A stretch of DNA of 64,000 nt from an uncultured Candidatus Melainabacteria bacterium (GCA_934754775.1 CAKVIM010000004.1:1-64000); one strand, 5' to 3'. Counted from the first letter of the stretch, positions 22,588-29,821 are shown. Notes: generated from the letters alone by a model not told the origin. Made by a program: numbers and translations.

Positions 22588-24078
22588 TTACTTCCAAAGA
22601 AAAGCTGATTGAGTAAGAATTTCCTTCATTGCTGTATAAGCGTCTTTCTCAATCAGAGAACAAAGGTTCTTAAATGGACCCACTCCAGAGCCACTAACGT
22701 AAGCAACATTTTCGTCAAATGTGCTAAGAGTTGTATCGGAACGACTTTCAACATTCCAAAGTATAAGTTTTGGCATTGTAAGTCCTGCTTCTTCAAATGT
22801 CTTCTTCCATTTTTCAGAAATTGAAGACGTGTATTTGCCATCATACCAGTCATCAATCTCCATATCACTTATAACAATAAGTGCTCGTGGAGCTTCTCCT
22901 GCTTTTACTGATGTCTCATAAATTGCTCTAAAACCAGCATCAAGATTTGTACTATAGCCTACAGGTGAAGAAAAAGCCTTATTTAATGCTCCTGCGAGAG
23001 TAGTTTCTTTTCCAATATCAATAAAAGTTGGCTCACTAGAAAACGTCATAAACAAACCATGATAAGCTCCCTTATTATGCTGAGCAAAATAAGTCGCAAG
23101 ACCAATAGAAGTTGCCATTGGTCTACTTTTATTACACGTCATAGACCCAGATACATCAGCCATTACGACAACATCGAACTTATCATCTACATAATTAGGA
23201 AGTGCCGCCCACTGCAGTTCATCAACTTCTGAAGGTTTTGCACAGGTATAACCTTGTGTTCTCCAGTTATATCTCAGTTCTTCATTAATCAATTTCTGAA
23301 TAATGTCATATGGATAAAGAGTTCCTGCATTGATTTTCTCTTTACCAGACTTTACGTCTTTCAAATAAGCAGAAAATTTCTCTTCCTCATGATACCGAAA
23401 AGCATCTTGGTATTTTGCCATTGCCTTTGCCGGCACAGCAGAAAAATCAATATCTTCCCATTCATTAGCACTCATCTTCTTCTCAACAACAGTCAAATAC
23501 TGTCTAAGCTTTGAAAGTGTCTTACGATAAGTACGAGGAGTCAAGCCAAGACGTGTGATTGTCTTATTTGCAAGGCGTCTTGATTCAGCAGAAGAAGTAT
23601 TGATACTCTTAAGCCACTTAGCCATAAGGCTGATAGGCCTGTTATTCTTCATATTATAAACATCAGAACGAAGCTGCTGTTCAATGAAGTTCCACATATC
23701 CTTTTCGACAGGAGTATTTTCAAAAATGTAGAGGTCGTCCCATCTGCCGCAATCTACAATAGTCTGGAAATTACGAGCCACCTTGCAAGGGTCAATTTCA
23801 GCAAGACTCTTAAGCAAAATTCTGCCAATTCGTCTTTCGCCGCAGCCTCCATCTCTGATGTTTCTTACATAAAGAATAAGGTTATCTGCAAGTTCTTTAT
23901 CCTCAACTCGTGCCCCAAGCCACGCTTTCTCAATTTCCTCTGCTGAAGCTTTACGCTTACCACCAATTGTTGAGAAAAGGTCAAGAAGGTCTCCGCCGCC
24001 AGTAGAAGAAAATGCTCTGCCGCCATTCTCTATTTCTTTAATATTTGCGTTTCTCTTAAAAGTATCTGTAAATCCCAT
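22588..24078 (-). CDS. Ro60/DUF2828-like protein with vWA domain
   Basis: 496 aa from MGFTDTFKRN, chosen for TTGGAGG at RBS distance. The helical N-terminal two thirds (about 1-290) contain NLILYVRNIRDGGCGERRIGR and LMAKWLKSIN, as in TROVE/DUF2828 helical-repeat domains. The C-terminal part is a von Willebrand A domain with the MIDAS motif DVSGSM and later DMEIDDW. Proteins of this plan bind misfolded or Y-type RNAs. With an RNA ligase 3 kb away, a role in RNA quality control is plausible. Confidence 0.7.
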   Translation of the reverse strand: MGFTDTFKRNANIKEIENGGRAFSSTGGGDLLDLFSTIGGKRKASAEEIEKAWLGARVEDKELADNLILYVRNIRDGGCGERRIGRILLKSLAEIDPCKVARNFQTIVDCGRWDDLYIFENTPVEKDMWNFIEQQLRSDVYNMKNNRPISLMAKWLKSINTSSAESRRLANKTITRLGLTPRTYRKTLSKLRQYLTVVEKKMSANEWEDIDFSAVPAKAMAKYQDAFRYHEEEKFSAYLKDVKSGKEKINAGTLYPYDIIQKLINEELRYNWRTQGYTCAKPSEVDELQWAALPNYVDDKFDVVVMADVSGSMTCNKSRPMATSIGLATYFAQHNKGAYHGLFMTFSSEPTFIDIGKETTLAGALNKAFSSPVGYSTNLDAGFRAIYETSVKAGEAPRALIVISDMEIDDWYDGKYTSSISEKWKKTFEEAGLTMPKLILWNVESRSDTTLSTFDENVAYVSGSGVGPFKNLCSLIEKDAYTAMKEILTQSAFLWK

Positions 24079-24099
24079 TGTTAATTCCTCCAAGATAAG

Positions 24100-24570
24100 T
24101 TATTCATTAAAATACGGTTTTAAGCTGTCTTTATCTTTCATAAGGCTGTTGAGAAAGTTAAGGAGGTCTACAGTTTCTTCATAAGAATAAATTTTTTCAA
24201 TTTCATCATATGAACGAAAATCATACCAGCCTTCGCCTTCCCAATCTCCTAAAATATAATCTTCATCTACTACAGTTCTAATTGATTTTAGAAGATTAAA
24301 AGCTTGTTCAGTTTTGATATAGAAAAAATCAAAATCTGAAATAGCATAATATTGATTGGCTTTTAAATTTGGAAGCCAATACCAAATATCAAATTCATCT
24401 TTAAAAGACTCTTCTCGAAAATAGCGTTCAAAGAAAGATGCACTAACTTCCGTACAATAGCCTTCAAATTCTCTGGACGCTGGTACTTCTTTTATTTCAT
24501 TTTCTAAAGCTTCTTTAAAACTCTGAAACTTTTTACCATTTTCTGTTTCATAGTAATGCTTAATTACCAT
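24100..24570 (-). CDS. Acidic protein of unknown function
   Basis: 156 aa, rich in aromatic and acidic residues (FDIWYWLPNL, GDWEGEGWYDFRSYDE). No family recognised. It begins MVIKHYYETENGKKFQSFKEALE, a strand-helix start like other small proteins here. First gene of the unit behind the promoter at 24602-24630, followed 22 nt later by the Ro60-like gene. Confidence 0.7.
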   Translation of the reverse strand: MVIKHYYETENGKKFQSFKEALENEIKEVPASREFEGYCTEVSASFFERYFREESFKDEFDIWYWLPNLKANQYYAISDFDFFYIKTEQAFNLLKSIRTVVDEDYILGDWEGEGWYDFRSYDEIEKIYSYEETVDLLNFLNSLMKDKDSLKPYFNE

Positions 24571-24601
24571 TTAATTTTCTCCTTTCTTTTATTCTATAAA
24601 T

Positions 24602-24630
24602 ATTATATCAAAAATTTCAGGAAAAATCAA
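24602..24630 (-). promoter_or_regulatory. Promoter of the 24100-22588 operon
   Basis: Minus-strand TTGATT (24625-24630), 17 nt, TATAAT (24602-24607). Confidence 0.85.
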
Positions 24631-24685
24631 AAATTCGATGTGCCGCCTTAGCAATCATTTCAATGAAATCACGACGGCCGACGCA

Positions 24686-25009
24686 TCATATTTTAAGAGT
24701 GCAACTTGTATCTGTTTTATCTGCTGAAAAGAAAGGTATTCCAAGCAATTCAACAATTGTTCGTTCAATAACACAACCCGTTGATTGCTCCCAGCCTTCT
24801 GCAAAATAGACACAGTCAGCTTCACTCAGACCATTTGCAATTGACTTACCCAGACCAACTAAATAAGAGTCCTCTGAGTTAAACCAATCAATGATTTCAA
24901 CCTTAATAGGATTCAAACGAGAACGAATATCTCTTACGGCTTTTATTAAAGAAAGATTAATTTCTTGCTTTGTCAAGCCCGAACAAGGATGTGATATAAA
25001 GACTTTCAT
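24686..25009 (-). CDS. Nucleoside 2-deoxyribosyltransferase-like protein
   Basis: 107 aa. KVFISHPCSGLTKQEIN, then GLGKSIANGLSEADCVYFAEGWEQSTGCVIERTIVELLGIPFF. The pattern of a first strand, a 'D/S-A-D-x-V-x-F-x-x-x-W-x-x-S-x-G-x-x-x-E' segment and LGIP is that of the short deoxyribosyltransferase/DUF4406 proteins of phages. These cleave or exchange nucleoside bases; activity here is inferred. AAGGAG lies before ATG. Confidence 0.65.
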   Translation of the reverse strand: MKVFISHPCSGLTKQEINLSLIKAVRDIRSRLNPIKVEIIDWFNSEDSYLVGLGKSIANGLSEADCVYFAEGWEQSTGCVIERTIVELLGIPFFSADKTDTSCTLKI

Positions 25010-25087
25010 AAATAAAGCTCCTTTCTTTTATGACTCTTTGATACAGATGACAAAATTTTTAATTCTTAGTATTAAAACAGCTTCCAA

Positions 25088-26065
25088 TTACCACTTTGCA
25101 CTTTCTTTTTTTATAGAAATACCTGTGATTTTTTTAAATATTTTTGCATCAAAATTTGGAAGTGACATAATAACGTTCTTTTCATAACTTGAAAGACCAT
25201 GCCACCAAATTTTCATGCATTTTGTTCTATTAATTTTTTTCAAATACCCACCTGTTGTTTTATAGTCAGGATGTGATTCTTTTTCTTCATCAGTCATCTG
25301 GTCAGAGCAAATCCATTTAAAAATGGTATATTGAGCTTTGTTTAACAGATGTGCCGCTTCTGAATTCCTCCAATCTTCAAAAGTCCAATCAGAAGGCTTA
25401 TTAAACATTACAATCTTTGAGTCCTTAGTGTTAAAACAACCACTTGAAAAGCTACTTTTATTCCAATCGCCACTATTGTAATCACCACAATTGCAATTGC
25501 CACTATTCCAGTTACCATAATTGCAATCACCGCTATTGAAATTACCACTGTTATAAGTACCAACATTCCAATTGCCAATATTGTAATTACCACTATTGTC
25601 ATCGCCACTATTATAAACACCAGTATTCCAGTCACCACTATTATAGTTACCGCTATTCCCACGGCCAGTATTATAATTACCACTATTATCATCGTTGCTA
25701 TTATAATCACCGGTGTTATAATTACCACTGTTATAGTTACCACTATTACTGAGTCCTATATTGCCTTTTCCTGTATTGACCATTTTTAAAACTTCTTCCC
25801 AAGAAAGTTCACGAACAATCTTAATTTTGTTGGTGCAATGTTTGTTCTCAGTTATTTCTGTATTAATGTCACCCAAAGCTTCAACTTCAGCAACTTTATT
25901 ATCTGGGTCAAAAGGATAATAGCTAAAGCAATCTTTTAATTCTGTGCAAAAATGAAAACCTCTTTTACAGCATAAAGGAATTACATCTTCTTCAAATGTT
26001 TTACCGACTGCATATTGAAATCCTTTGCACGTCCAATCGGGTTCAAAAACTTTATAACCTCTCAT
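25088..26065 (-). CDS. Pentapeptide-repeat protein (NxGx type)
   Basis: 325 aa. The N-terminal 95 residues (MRGYKVFEPDWTCKGFQYAVGKTFEED) form a domain seen in many phages. Residues about 105-215 are about 22 tandem pentads of the form (S/T)G-(N/D)-x-N, the XNXGX class (Pentapeptide_2) known from mycobacterial PPE proteins; it would fold as a right-handed beta helix. A C-terminal domain has WTFEDWRNSEAAHLL. The repeat causes long spurious frames. Its role is unknown; DNA mimicry or a structural scaffold are options. Confidence 0.8.
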   Translation of the reverse strand: MRGYKVFEPDWTCKGFQYAVGKTFEEDVIPLCCKRGFHFCTELKDCFSYYPFDPDNKVAEVEALGDINTEITENKHCTNKIKIVRELSWEEVLKMVNTGKGNIGLSNSGNYNSGNYNTGDYNSNDDNSGNYNTGRGNSGNYNSGDWNTGVYNSGDDNSGNYNIGNWNVGTYNSGNFNSGDCNYGNWNSGNCNCGDYNSGDWNKSSFSSGCFNTKDSKIVMFNKPSDWTFEDWRNSEAAHLLNKAQYTIFKWICSDQMTDEEKESHPDYKTTGGYLKKINRTKCMKIWWHGLSSYEKNVIMSLPNFDAKIFKKITGISIKKESAKW

Positions 26066-26161
26066 TGCTTTACAACTCCTTTACTCTTACGATAAAAAAA
26101 TCTTTTAAAGAAAATTTATATTCTTTGATTAAAAGATAACATATTATTACTTAAGCTAAAA

Positions 26162-26248
26162 TGGTACCGCTAGCCGGACTTGAACCGGTACGGGTTTTAC
26201 CCCGAGGGATTTTAAGTCCCTTGTGTCTGCCTATTCCACCACAGCGGC
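26162..26248 (-). tRNA. tRNA-Leu(TAA)
   Basis: Anticodon stem AGGGA/TCCCT with loop CTTAAAA, a long variable arm and an encoded CCA. It reads UUA. Confidence 0.92.
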
Positions 26249-26249
26249 A

Positions 26250-26375
26250 TATGGCTATTTTCACAATAGCCGGCGGACAGATTTGAGCTTATAATATCTC
26301 AGGCTCTGCCAACTATGCCTTTTTAAGTAATACAAGGGAGAAACCGTCACCGACATCAAGGCGAGGAAATTCACG
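26250..26375 (-). other. Degenerate tRNA-like spacer
   Basis: Between two tRNA-Leu genes. On the minus strand a D-arm-like CATAGTTGGCAGAGCC is followed by AGCTCAAATCTG, a decayed T-arm-like segment, without a proper anticodon arm. It is probably a tRNA remnant. Confidence 0.35.
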
Positions 26376-26460
26376 TGGTACAGGTGGCGAGATTTGAACT
26401 CGCACGGATTACTCCATTAGAACCTAAATCTAATGTGGCTGCCAATTACACCACACCTGT
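26376..26460 (-). tRNA. tRNA-Leu(TAG)
   Basis: Acceptor ACAGGTG/CACCTGT, discriminator A, CCA encoded. The anticodon loop is TTTAGGT (anticodon TAG, reads CUA), with a long variable arm. Confidence 0.9.
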
Positions 26461-26545
26461 TGGTGCAGATAGTGAGATTTGAACTCACACGCTTTTCAGC
26501 AAGGGTATTTGAGGCCCTCTCGTCTGCCAATTCCGATATATCTGC
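26461..26545 (-). tRNA. tRNA-Leu(CAA)
   Basis: Acceptor GCAGATA/TATCTGC, CCA encoded, loop CTCAAAT (anticodon CAA, reads UUG), long variable arm. It abuts the Leu(TAG) gene directly. Confidence 0.9.
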
Positions 26546-26642
26546 TTGTCTTCTTTCAACCCCAGAAAGAAGGCACGGCACTTTATTGCCGCTTCCCTAC
26601 ACATTGGAACAACTATTGCCGCTCCTCAAAGGTGTCATTTTG

Positions 26643-26716
26643 TGGAGACGCAGGAAAGATTTGAACTCTCGGTCAACGGGTTGCAGCCGTTTGCCTTTCC
26701 TCTTGGCTACTGCGTC
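26643..26716 (-). tRNA. tRNA-Cys(GCA)
   Basis: Acceptor GACGCAG/CTGCGTC, CCA encoded, anticodon stem AACGG/CCGTT with loop CTGCAAC (anticodon GCA). Confidence 0.92.
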
Positions 26717-26722
26717 AAAATT

Positions 26723-26857
26723 TGGTGGGAGAAACGGGACTTGAACCCGCACAGATATTAATCCAAAGGATTTTAATGGTGTTGGATGTCGGTACTGCCC
26801 CAACCTAAGACTTTATACCCAACGTCCTTTGTGTCTGCCAAATTCTACCGCTCTCCC
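26723..26857 (-). tRNA. tRNA-Leu(TAA) with a 47 nt insertion in the anticodon loop
   Basis: Acceptor GGGAGAG/TTCTCCC, CCA encoded, Leu-type variable arm and T arm GCGGG/CCCGT. The anticodon stem AAGGA/TCCTT (26825-26829 and 26766-26770) encloses 54 nt instead of 7. Removing 26777-26823 leaves CTTAAAA, the same loop as the intact tRNA-Leu(TAA) at 26162. The insert lies after position 32, starts GTTGG and contains CCAAC, so it forms its own hairpin. It is too short for a self-splicing intron. Confidence 0.7.
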
Positions 26858-26874
26858 AGATTGAGAAGATAATC

Positions 26875-27470
26875 TGTCTAGCCGCACGGCGTAACGTATC
26901 TCCTTTAGTGACGCCGATGCCGCCAGACTTCCTACTTCTCTGAGCCATCTTTAGACTGACGCTCTAATCAGTGTTCTTCTTTTGGGCTTTCTTTTAATTG
27001 GACGCCCTGCCAATAACCTTTTTGGCTAAGGTCTTACCTTCTTTGACTACTTTCGTATAAAAGAAAATAGTCGCTTTTCCAGAAAAACTTGAACTCTCTA
27101 CAGTTGTTCCCACTGGATAGTTCCTCTCCACTATCAAAGTGCGTTTGTACTGATTTTGTCCTACCACCAGTAAGCTAGCCTTTTATTTAGTAAAAGGCAC
27201 CTAATTAACACGACACTTGAATTATAAGGTTGCAAACCAAATATGTGATATTTTTGCAGTCAGATGTCGTTATGAGACAGTTTGAAAACTTACTCAGGTT
27301 TCTACCAAGACCCGATAGAATAAAAACTTACAATGTTTTCCCTATTAAAAAGATTGCGGGAGGGGTCTTCTATTTGCTCACTTTAAATTAATCTTCATAG
27401 AGAAAAGAAGAAAAGGATATACCTTATTCGTAGAGCAGCTAATTCTACTATCTTCTTTTCTTATGTCGGT
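26875..27470 (-). ncRNA. 600 nt gene-free stretch inside the tRNA cluster, candidate large RNA
   Basis: Lies between the interrupted tRNA-Leu and the amber-reading tRNA, with no RBS-led gene. Local stems are visible: GCCTTTTACTAAATAAAAGGC near 27180-27200, GCCTAAGG-type pairs near 27000-27040 and ATAGTGGAGAGGAACTAT near 27120. Its size and place resemble ROOL/GOLLD-class phage RNAs (known to sit among tRNAs); a family assignment needs covariance analysis. Confidence 0.45.
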
Positions 27471-27472
27471 GT

Positions 27473-27547
27473 TGGCTGAGGCGGATGGGGTCGAACCATC
27501 GCTAGGGAGATTTAGAATCTCCTGTCTTACCACTTGACGACGCCCCA
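27473..27547 (-). tRNA. Amber-reading tRNA-Gln-type(CTA)
   Basis: Acceptor TGGGGCG/CGCCTCA, discriminator G and encoded CCA. A first pair U1-A72 with discriminator G73 is the hallmark of glutamine tRNAs, shared with the Gln(TTG) tRNA at 28144. The anticodon stem is GGAGA/TCTCC with loop TTCTAAA, anticodon CTA (27513-27515), complementary to UAG. It is the decoder expected for the many in-frame TAG codons of the late genes. Confidence 0.95.
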
Positions 27548-27578
27548 CTGTCATAATTTTCTTCTTCCAAAAGAAGAT

Positions 27579-27666
27579 TGGTGGGCAGGGTAGGAATTGA
27601 ACCTACGATGTTTCTTATGTGTCTGATTTACAGTCAGATGCGTTCGCCAACTACGCATACCTGCCC
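27579..27666 (-). tRNA. tRNA-Tyr(GTA)
   Basis: Acceptor GGGCAGG/CCTGCCC, A, CCA encoded; stem TCTGA/TCAGA with loop CTGTAAA (anticodon GTA); long variable arm. Confidence 0.92.
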
Positions 27667-27667
27667 A

Positions 27668-27922
27668 TTATGAAGATTTCTCTTCACAAACTAATGTAAC
27701 TCTTTCTAAGGAATTATTTAAAATAGACCACATTAAAGCATCTTTCTTATCATCATCTGCTTTTTTAATAACAGACCTAAAAGATTCTCCACATAGAAAA
27801 TAATAATATTTCCTATCGTCCAAAGTCGCAACATCTCTAATTGCAAACTCATATGCCGCCGCAAGACTTTCAAATCTTTTAGAAATGACTTCTCCATTGG
27901 AACGATAATTAAGTCTTATCAT
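27668..27922 (-). CDS. Small protein, paralogue of the early gene at 993
   Basis: 84 aa. MIRLNYRSNG, AAAYEFAIRDVAT, GESFRSVIKKADDDKKDALMWSILNNSLE align along the whole length with the 993 product. AAAGGAG lies 8 nt before ATG. It is embedded in the tRNA cluster between tRNA-Tyr and tRNA-Asn. Confidence 0.8.
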   Translation of the reverse strand: MIRLNYRSNGEVISKRFESLAAAYEFAIRDVATLDDRKYYYFLCGESFRSVIKKADDDKKDALMWSILNNSLERVTLVCEEKSS

Positions 27923-27948
27923 AAAAACTCTCCTTTCAAAAAGTTAAT

Positions 27949-28024
27949 TGGCTCTCCCTGTTGGACTTGAACCAACGACCTATGGATTAACAATCCACCG
28001 CTCTACCGGCTGAGCTAAGGAAGA
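27949..28024 (-). tRNA. tRNA-Asn(GTT)
   Basis: Acceptor TCTTCCT/AGGGAGA, G, CCA encoded. The loop TTGTTAA gives anticodon GTT; standard D arm AGCTCAGCCGGTAGAGC. Confidence 0.92.
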
Positions 28025-28035
28025 ATATAGAACCC

Positions 28036-28133
28036 ATAAAAGTTTAATACTAACTTTTGGACTCGAACCAAAGACCGCCCTTTGGTTAGGGCTGCTCTAT
28101 CCACCTGAGCTAAGTTAGATACTAAACTTTTAT
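28036..28133 (-). ncRNA. tRNA-like RNA with extended end stem
   Basis: The core (28051-28119) has a CTAACTT/AAGTTAG acceptor, a good D arm (GCTC..GAGC) and T arm TTTGG/CCAAA with TTCGAGT. The anticodon stem GCCCT/AGGGC closes a 6 nt loop AACCAA, so no normal anticodon exists (nearest reading CCA). There is no CCA end; instead, past a 3-4 nt internal loop, another 10 bp (TAAAAGTTTA/TAAACTTTTA) extend the acceptor. A tRNA fold on a long closed stem recalls bacterial Y-like RNAs. Confidence 0.55.
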
Positions 28134-28143
28134 AAATTCACTG

Positions 28144-28221
28144 TGGCTGGCGAGAAAGGATTCAAACCTTTAGTAACCTTGAGTCAAAGTCAAGTGTGTC
28201 TATCAATTCCACCACTCGCCA
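28144..28221 (-). tRNA. tRNA-Gln(TTG)
   Basis: Acceptor TGGCGAG/CTCGCCA, G, CCA encoded. The stem CTTGA/TCAAG with loop CTTTGAC gives anticodon TTG. It is a normal glutamine tRNA alongside the amber-reading one. Confidence 0.9.
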
Positions 28222-28225
28222 ATAC

Positions 28226-28462
28226 TCAGTCCTCTAAACTTGCTTCCACATACCTTACACTGACAGGGTCTTTAACTTCTGACCTCTCCTTAACATCAAC
28301 CACCTTCACTCTTGTCCCATAGCAAAGATGGTTGTAGTTGTCGTCCATAAGACGAACAACCTGACCGACCTGCGGCACAGCTTCTTCTCTGTTAAGAAGA
28401 TAATCATAAGTTCTTCCTCTGAATACTTTATTCCTGTCTTTGAATTGTACTGTTACAAACAT
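28226..28462 (-). CDS. Small beta-rich protein of unknown function
   Basis: 78 aa. MFVTVQFKDRNKVFRGRTYDYLL, then VPQVGQVVRLMDD..YGTRVKVVDV. The last part resembles small SH3/KOW-like barrels seen in Gram-positive phage proteins. AAAGGAG lies before ATG. It sits inside the tRNA cluster behind the promoter at 28562. Confidence 0.75.
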   Translation of the reverse strand: MFVTVQFKDRNKVFRGRTYDYLLNREEAVPQVGQVVRLMDDNYNHLCYGTRVKVVDVKERSEVKDPVSVRYVEASLED

Positions 28463-28561
28463 TTAAAGAACTCCTTTCAAGACACTTTAATGCACTTTTA
28501 ATCCCAAATTAAACGCTTTAAAGATTAGCTGAACGTGTCTTTTTTCTTTTTTACTATAATA

Positions 28562-28590
28562 ATTATAGCAAAAATTTTTTTAAAAATCAA
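28562..28590 (-). promoter_or_regulatory. Promoter of 28226 and downstream tRNAs
   Basis: Minus-strand TTGATT (28585-28590), 17 nt, TATAAT (28562-28567). Without an obvious terminator, the transcript may run through tRNA-Gln to tRNA-Leu. Confidence 0.85.
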
Positions 28591-28667
28591 ATTTTTAATT
28601 GTGCCTTTCTCATTTTGCCGCAGCAAGTGAGCTTTCATTGGACAGTCCGCAGACTCCAAAGGGCATT

Positions 28668-28758
28668 TGGCGGAAACGAAGAGATTTGAACTCTTGCTTT
28701 GCTTGCACAAACTAACCGCTTAGTAGGCGGACCCCTTAAACCACTTGGGTACGTTTCC
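28668..28758 (-). tRNA. tRNA-Ser(ACT)
   Basis: Acceptor GGAAACG/CGTTTCC, G, CCA encoded and a long variable arm, as in serine tRNAs. The stem CCGC/GCGG with loop CTACTAA gives anticodon ACT (AGU codons), a very rare form; GCT is usual. A shifted loop would show CTA but breaks the stem and the U33 rule. Confidence 0.75.
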
Positions 28759-28764
28759 GAAAAG

Positions 28765-28985
28765 AGGAGCCATTCTCCTCATTCTATCTTGCAATAGGGG
28801 TGCGGCATCATTAAACACTAAGTGTTTTCTCTGGTAACTACAAGGTTTTTAGTAGACTATGCCAACCTGTCTATGCCTATAAGGAATAGGAATCTAAAGA
28901 CTTCGGTGAATGTTGGCTCAAAGAGTTTCCATTCATTTACAGAGATTTACCTTAAATAAATTAAGGTAGCTAACAGTTATAAAAC
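28765..28985 (-). other. Gene-free spacer between tRNA-Ser and tRNA-Glu
   Basis: About 220 nt without a gene. It has short pairs (TTAAGGT / ACCTTAA at 28950-28970, AACAGT / ACTGTT). It may be part of a structured precursor. Confidence 0.3.
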
Positions 28986-28988
28986 TGT

Positions 28989-29064
28989 TGGTAGTCTGTA
29001 CGGGATTTGAACCCGTGACTTTGCCGTGAAAGGGCAATGACTTAAACCGCTTGTCGAACAGACC
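28989..29064 (-). tRNA. tRNA-Glu(TTC)
   Basis: Acceptor GGTCTGT/ACAGACT, A, CCA encoded; stem TTGCC/GGCAA with loop CTTTCAC, anticodon TTC. Confidence 0.93.
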
Positions 29065-29120
29065 ATTAAGCAATTAGTAAAAACAGTCACGCCACGAGAA
29101 GGCTTGCTTATGTGACCGAG

Positions 29121-29190
29121 CTGATGGGCGGGCTTGAACCGCCGGCCTATTGATTACAGGTCAATCGCTCTACCAACTGAGCTACATCAG
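29121..29190 (-). tRNA. tRNA-Thr(TGT)
   Basis: Acceptor CTGATG/CATCAG, D arm AGCTCAGTTGGTAGAGC, stem ATTGA/TCAAT, loop CCTGTAA, anticodon TGT. The residue before the anticodon is C instead of the near-universal U33. No CCA is encoded. Confidence 0.85.
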
Positions 29191-29216
29191 CGAATTTTAA
29201 CTTTCCGTACCTTTTT

Positions 29217-29245
29217 ATTATACCAAAAAGTTTTTAGAAAGTCAA
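29217..29245 (-). promoter_or_regulatory. Promoter of the Thr-Glu-Ser tRNA group
   Basis: Minus-strand TTGACT (29240-29245), 17 nt, TATAAT (29217-29222). Confidence 0.88.
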
Positions 29246-29254
29246 ATTTTTAAC

Positions 29255-29470
29255 TTATACCTCCGGAACATTTTCAGGGTCAATCCAGAATAAATCATAT
29301 TCAGTTGCTATATCAGCTGAAATATGATAATGACCTATTTCTTTATCGAGAGGAGACACTTGCTCCTCTGCCCATCTAAGAGCATCAGAACGAGAAGATG
29401 CTAGCACAAATCTATCTTCCAAAGGCGGCACATCCCAATAACCAATACCTACTTTATAGATTTTTTTCAT
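29255..29470 (-). CDS. Small protein of unknown function
   Basis: 71 aa, acidic C-terminus. MKKIYKVGIGYWDVP, then FVLASSRSDALRWAEEQV: the strand-helix plan is like the DpnD-type and YxDYxEAK proteins. AGGAG lies before ATG. The start overlaps the stop of the 29470 gene. Confidence 0.75.
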   Translation of the reverse strand: MKKIYKVGIGYWDVPPLEDRFVLASSRSDALRWAEEQVSPLDKEIGHYHISADIATEYDLFWIDPENVPEV

Positions 29471-29793
29471 TATATCTCCTCTGCGTCTTCGGGGTCAATA
29501 TCCCAATTTTCAAAGTCATCTTCGGTTGCTTCTGCTACCTCATAACCGCAGTCCGCAGCGTAATCTTCATACTCCTGTGAATCATAAAAGCAAGCTTCAC
29601 CGCACCCAGAATACTCCTCTTCGTCCATATCTTCGGAAGACCAATTAACAAGATGCTCCCAATCAGATATATAGTCTGGAAGTCTTTCTTTAGCATATTC
29701 CTCTGCATCAGCAAGACAGTCAGCCTTCACAAAAACTGTTTCATCTGTGCCGGCATAGCCACAAGAAAAAGTAATTTTATAAATAGTTTTCAT
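29470..29793 (-). CDS. Acidic protein of unknown function
   Basis: 107 aa. MKTIYKITFSCGYAGTDETVFVKADCLADAEEYAKERL begins like the 29255 product; the remainder is very acidic (SSEDMDEEEYSGCGEACFYDSQEYED). The acidic part resembles that of the 17766 product. The two genes 29470 and 29255 form an operon read from the tRNA-Lys side. Confidence 0.75.
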   Translation of the reverse strand: MKTIYKITFSCGYAGTDETVFVKADCLADAEEYAKERLPDYISDWEHLVNWSSEDMDEEEYSGCGEACFYDSQEYEDYAADCGYEVAEATEDDFENWDIDPEDAEEI

Positions 29794-29821
29794 TGAATTA
29801 CGTCCTTTCTTTATTAGAATT

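Noticed and set aside
25408-25743. Hydrophobic V/I-rich frame within the pentapeptide gene
   Set aside because: It is the shifted frame of the NxGx repeat.
26433-26803. Open frames on both strands between 26.4 and 26.8 kb
   Set aside because: They run through three tRNA genes.
26777-26823. Group I or II intron in tRNA-Leu
   Set aside because: 47 nt is far too short for a self-splicing intron and the position (after 32) is not the known bacterial site (after 34).
27511-27517. Anticodon CTA as a mis-called Leu (CTA codon) reader
   Set aside because: Leu CUA is read by anticodon TAG (present at 26376). The tRNA here has anticodon 5'-CTA-3', a short variable arm and Gln identity signs, so it reads UAG.
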